Source: Planctomycetota bacterium
GTDB lineage: Bacteria; Planctomycetota; Planctomycetia; Pirellulales; Thermoguttaceae
Direction: 5' to 3'
Assembly (NCBI GenBank): GCA_023621895.1
Contig: JAMOAF010000178.1
Span: 1 to 8,627 of the forward strand
DNA length: 8,627 nt
Each line of letters starts with the position of its first letter. The first letter of the stretch is position 1. The translations under genes and the position numbers were made by a program. Below are positions 5,764-8,627 of this stretch, piece by piece. The notes under the pieces were generated by a model. It ran no database searches and was not told the DNA's origin. It saw only the letters and a program-made list of their open reading frames with translations.

Positions 5764-6183
5764 TTACTCGTCGCCGATCGCGCGGCGGCTCCGCTTTTTT
5801 TCGCTTCGGAGGCGTTTCCCTTGAAGGCGGCGCCGGTTCGAGGCGGCCGTGGGCTTCGTTTGGCGCCGTGGGCGTCGAGTCGCGGCCGCTGCCGCGATCA
5901 TGGCGCGGAGTTTTTCCAGGCAATCGGCCACGTTGCGTCCCGCGTCACGGAAGCGGGAACTCGCCAGGAACAGGTCCCCTCGCTGGTTGATCCGCGGGGC
6001 GAACATCAGGATAAACCGCTGGCGAACCGGCTCGGGCAGACTGGTGGTGGCGCTCACCGCCCAATGGAGCGTCGCTTTTGAGCTGACCTTGTTAACGTTC
6101 TGGCCGCCCGGCCCGGGACTTCGGGAGAAGGTGAACCGGAACTCTCGGAGGGGAATCTGGATGCGTTGATTGATGACTAGCAT
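5764..6183 (-). CDS. arfB: Alternative ribosome-rescue factor ArfB (YaeJ/ICT1), GGQ peptidyl-tRNA hydrolase
   Basis: 139 aa, essentially the length of E. coli ArfB (140 aa). The GGQ motif is in the same place (residues 26-28, within SPGPGGQNVNKVSSK). It hydrolyses peptidyl-tRNA on ribosomes stalled at mRNA ends. The Gln of GGQ does the chemistry, and the basic tail occupies the empty mRNA channel. That tail is plain here: from about residue 103 it is dense in Arg/Lys (TRRPRRQTKP, then NRRRLQGKRLRSEKKRSRR). The ATG at 6183 was chosen because MLVINQRIQIP aligns with the family start; the frame is open further upstream. It begins 25 bp after the isomerase stop and is likely cotranscribed with it. 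No clear Shine-Dalgarno is visible. The absence of the release-factor codon-recognition domain separates it from RF1/RF2. Confidence 0.93.
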   Translation of the reverse strand: MLVINQRIQIPLREFRFTFSRSPGPGGQNVNKVSSKATLHWAVSATTSLPEPVRQRFILMFAPRINQRGDLFLASSRFRDAGRNVADCLEKLRAMIAAAAATRRPRRQTKPTAASNRRRLQGKRLRSEKKRSRRAIGDE

Positions 6184-6208
6184 GGGGCGAGGGGTTGGGA
6201 GACCGGAC

Positions 6209-7018
6209 CTAGGGTGGGGCGACAAGCCGCTCAAACGCCCGCTGGACATGTTCGATGAGCTGGTGGTAGTCGATCGACTCCAGCTCTTCGCCAATCAGTT
6301 CGACGTCGAGATCGCCGGAGTAGCCCGCGTTGCGAAACGCGTGGACAATCTCGGCCAGGGGCACCATCCCATCTCCGAGACGGCAGCGTGCCTGTTCCGA
6401 GGTGGGCGGATGCCGCGCATCGCCGAGTTGGACGAGCGCCACCTGGTGGGCGATTTCGGGAATCCGCTCCACGCAGCCCTCCTCCTGGCCCAGGTGGTAC
6501 GTGTCGTAAAGAATTTTGACTGCATGACTTCCGACCGCCTGGATCATCTCGATCACGTCGTCGATTCGGGTGAGAAACGTGAATTCCTTGGCGCAGGCCG
6601 GGTGCATCGGCTCGATCGCCAGATCGACGCCGACCTCCTCGGCGACCGGCGCCAACTCGGCGAGGGCATCGCGGAACAGGCGGCGAGCATGATTCAGCGT
6701 ATGCCCGGCCCGCGCGCCGCTGTAGACGACCAGGCACGGCGTTTTCAGTTCCGCGGCGGTGCGCATCGCGTCGATTGCGTCATCGACGGCGGCACGGAAC
6801 GATCGTCCATCCGAGCCGGTGAATCCGCCAGCCCAATGGAGATGGGAGACCGCCAGCCCCGAGTCTTCGAGCAATTCGACGGCTTTTCCCAGACCGCAAT
6901 CCGAGAGTTTGTGGCGCCAAACGCCGATCGCGGGAATCCCGGCGGCCGCGTAGTGCGTGACGTCTTCCTCAAAGGACCAACGGAATGTCGTTGTCTCGTT
7001 CAGTGAAAGCCTGAGCAT
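6209..7018 (-). CDS. Sugar phosphate isomerase/epimerase, xylose-isomerase-like TIM barrel
   Basis: 269 aa, the usual size for a single AP_endonuc_2-type TIM barrel. The metal ligands of the hydroxypyruvate isomerase/tagatose epimerase group can be placed: E136 in LAIEPMHP, D172 in LYDTYHLG, Q197 in VQLGDARHP, and E240 in DVELIGEE. The His-bearing strand-2 segment SHLHWAGG (58-65) also fits. Such enzymes interconvert ketoses or hydroxy-keto acids through a divalent metal ion; the substrate here cannot be told from sequence. The ATG at 7018 opens directly on the first strand (LRLSLNETT). A GGGAG lies some 10 nt upstream. It is the first gene of a two-gene unit with arfB and is divergent from the LptF/LptG-like gene. 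No signal peptide, so cytoplasmic. Confidence 0.87.
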   Translation of the reverse strand: MLRLSLNETTTFRWSFEEDVTHYAAAGIPAIGVWRHKLSDCGLGKAVELLEDSGLAVSHLHWAGGFTGSDGRSFRAAVDDAIDAMRTAAELKTPCLVVYSGARAGHTLNHARRLFRDALAELAPVAEEVGVDLAIEPMHPACAKEFTFLTRIDDVIEMIQAVGSHAVKILYDTYHLGQEEGCVERIPEIAHQVALVQLGDARHPPTSEQARCRLGDGMVPLAEIVHAFRNAGYSGDLDVELIGEELESIDYHQLIEHVQRAFERLVAPP

Positions 7019-7291
7019 CCGCCTGCACTCCCAATGCCGGTAAGACCCTCAAGGGTCGACGCACCGGTGGCGATAAGACCACTTTCCAAACACGCGTGCG
7101 GATCGTGAGGATCACACGTCGCACTGGGCAACGGTTGAAAATCCCGGACCATCGGCCCGGAGACAGCAACGTAGTATCTGAAATTTGGGGAATTCTGTAA
7201 AGCGCCGGCTGCTTGCGAGCCGGGAAGACGCCGCCTGCGCCGCCCAAGTCCTCTTGACCGGATCGGCTTCCGGGTGCGACACTACCCCGCG
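7019..7291. promoter_or_regulatory. Divergent intergenic region between isomerase and LptF/G-like genes
   Basis: It must hold promoters for both flanking units, but I cannot identify a convincing -35/-10 pair on either strand. Visible structure includes GACCCT-CA-AGGGTC (7044-7057), an almost gapless palindrome. CACGCGTG (7091-7098) is a perfect 8-bp palindrome. CCGGCT/AGCCGG (7205-7210 with 7218-7223) is a 6-bp stem with a 7-nt loop, about 70 bp before the permease ATG. These are candidate operators or leader hairpins only. Confidence 0.35.
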
Positions 7292-8482
7292 ATGCGAATC
7301 CTCACCCGCTATGTCCTGCTTGAGCTGACGAAGGTCTTTGTGCTGGCGATGTTTGCGCTCACGCCAATGATGCTGATCGTCGGCCTCTTCCAGGAGGCAA
7401 TGCGCTACAGCCTGCCTCCGGCGGAGATCTTGCGGCTGGTTCCCTACACGATGCCTTTCGCGCTCAGCGTGGCGATCCCCGTCACGCTGCTGCTGGCCAC
7501 GACGAGCGTCTACGCCCGGATGTCAGGCTCGAACGAGATCGTCGCGCTGAAGGCCCAGGGAATCTCGCCGTGGGTGGTCATCTGGCCATCGGTCGTGGTG
7601 GCTTTTGTCCTCAGCCTGGGGACCGTGTGGCTGACCGATTTGGCGGTCTCTTGGGGCCGCAACGGCGCCCAGCGCGTAATCATCGAGGCGGTGGAGGAGA
7701 TCGCCTATGGAGTCCTCCGCACGCGCCGCAGTTACAGCGCCAGCGGCTTCTCGGTCAACGTGAAACGCGTCGAAGGCCAGCGGCTGATCCGCCCGACCCT
7801 ATCGATCCGAAGGAGAGACGGCTCCCCCACGATCACGATCACGGCGGCGGAAGCGAAACTGTCGTGCGACAAACAGGAGGGGGTGTTAAAGGTCATCCTC
7901 TGGGATGGATACGTCGACATGGAAGGAGAGGGCGCCTTCCGATTTCCCAACGACGTGTGGGAGCAGGAAATCCCCCTGACGACGGCCAGCCGCGTGGAGG
8001 ACCGCTCCCAAGTCCCCTCGAACATTGCTCTCGGCGCAATCCGGCGCGAGACGGCCGGGCAAATCGAACGGATCGACGCCTATCGCCGCGAGTTGGCGGT
8101 TCGCGCGACGTTCGAAATCCTCTGCGGCGACATCGATCAGCTCACGGGACGAGAATGGCAGACGCGGCAGAGACAAATGGAAGACCATGTCAGCCGCCTT
8201 CACCGCCTCCGCACGGAACCGCACCGGCGCTGGTCGGCCGGGTTTAGTTGTTTCTGTTTCCTGTGGGTCGGGGCGCCGATGGCGATCCGGTTGCGGAATC
8301 GAGATTTTCTGACCAGTTTCTTCCTTTGCTTCACGCCAATTCTGGTCGTCTACTACCCGATCATGATGTACGGGATCGACGGAGCGAAGAGCGGAACGAT
8401 CCCGCCGTATACCGTCTGGGCCGGGAACCTGATCCTGCTGGTCTGGGGCTTTTACTTGCTGCGAAAAGTGATTCGTTATTGA
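7292..8482 (+). CDS. LptF/LptG (YjgP/YjgQ) family permease of the LPS export ABC transporter
   Basis: 396 aa from the ATG at 7292. A GTG 18 bp upstream is in frame but adds only MRHYPA before the conserved MRILTRYVL start. The topology is the family's: three N-terminal helices (about 14-33, 52-72, 93-115), a soluble periplasmic beta domain (about 120-240), and three C-terminal helices (about 315-335, 340-360, 372-391). The cytoplasmic coupling motif ARMSGSNEIVALKAQGIS (75-92) and the C-terminal GAPMAIRLRNRD and GTIPPYTVWAGNL segments are diagnostic. LptF and LptG form the inner-membrane part of LptB2FG, which extracts lipopolysaccharide and passes it to LptC/A. I cannot say which paralogue this is; no partner or lptB is in view. 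A charged helical stretch (about 250-313) between the beta domain and helix 4 looks longer than usual. No Shine-Dalgarno is visible. Confidence 0.92.
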   Translation: MRILTRYVLLELTKVFVLAMFALTPMMLIVGLFQEAMRYSLPPAEILRLVPYTMPFALSVAIPVTLLLATTSVYARMSGSNEIVALKAQGISPWVVIWPSVVVAFVLSLGTVWLTDLAVSWGRNGAQRVIIEAVEEIAYGVLRTRRSYSASGFSVNVKRVEGQRLIRPTLSIRRRDGSPTITITAAEAKLSCDKQEGVLKVILWDGYVDMEGEGAFRFPNDVWEQEIPLTTASRVEDRSQVPSNIALGAIRRETAGQIERIDAYRRELAVRATFEILCGDIDQLTGREWQTRQRQMEDHVSRLHRLRTEPHRRWSAGFSCFCFLWVGAPMAIRLRNRDFLTSFFLCFTPILVVYYPIMMYGIDGAKSGTIPPYTVWAGNLILLVWGFYLLRKVIRY

Positions 8483-8553
8483 CCCGGTCCCCGAAGCCGG
8501 CGGGCTCGGCGAGCGCCGCGCCTGCGCTGCCGCACAACCCGTACGTAACCAAG

Positions 8554-8572
8554 CGCGGGGCAAGCCCACGCG
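8554..8572 (+). terminator. Possible hairpin terminator after the LptF/G-like gene
   Basis: CGCGGGG and CCC-A-CGCG pair to give seven base pairs with one bulged A and a CAAG tetraloop, about 70 bp after the permease stop. There is no U-tract, so the assignment rests on position and stem stability only. Confidence 0.35.
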
Positions 8573-8627
8573 GCTATCTGACATGAATCACGCAGGTCGA
8601 TTTAGAACCTCGCGGGGTCGCGCCGCG

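Noticed and set aside
7139..7300. Promoter-like words TTGAAA (near 7134) and TTGACC (near 7255) before the permease
   Set aside because: Neither has a -10 of reasonable match at 16-18 bp, so no promoter is called.
8583..8627. ATG with a frame open to the right edge, possibly the start of another gene
   Set aside because: Only 15 codons are visible, with no Shine-Dalgarno and no recognisable sequence; too little to support a gene.

Overview
The window is GC-rich, uniformly dense bacterial chromosomal DNA. The protein set points to a Planctomycetota-like bacterium: a large alpha/beta-hydrolase lipoprotein of a type I associate with that phylum, a CsrA with a long tail, a stand-alone sugar isomerase/epimerase, and an LptF/LptG-type permease. 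Most genes lack a clear Shine-Dalgarno, which also fits. The assignment is inference from protein character; there is no rRNA or other phylogenetic marker here.

Layout. (A) 1-2499, minus strand: a compact three-gene operon reading off the left edge. It comprises a small excisionase/MerR-type HTH protein, an OLD-like ABC-type ATPase with a C-terminal TOPRIM-like domain, and a DUF262 (GmrSD/ParB-like nuclease) protein cut by the window edge. A near-consensus promoter (TTGACA, 16 bp, AATAAT) in an AT-rich island drives it. Spacings of 5 bp and 13 bp suggest coupled translation. This looks like a defence cassette and is the most interesting part of the window. (B) 2500-2923: a gene-free gap with a UUCG hairpin and a probable plus-strand promoter. 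(C) 2924-5020, plus: a secreted lipoprotein with a lipase/PGAP1-like alpha/beta-hydrolase domain, ending at a strong hairpin. (D) 5112-5444, minus: csrA, convergent with C, with an unusual C-terminal extension and GGA motifs in its leader. (E) 5764-7018, minus: a two-gene unit made of a xylose-isomerase-like TIM-barrel protein followed by arfB (ribosome rescue). (F) 7292-8482, plus: an LptF/LptG family permease, divergent from E, followed by a hairpin and about 145 bp with no supported gene.

Regions C-F look like ordinary housekeeping or envelope genes: surface hydrolase, post-transcriptional regulator, ribosome rescue, sugar metabolism and LPS export. Region A looks like an accessory immunity module next to them. 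No tRNA, rRNA, insertion sequence or CRISPR array was recognised.
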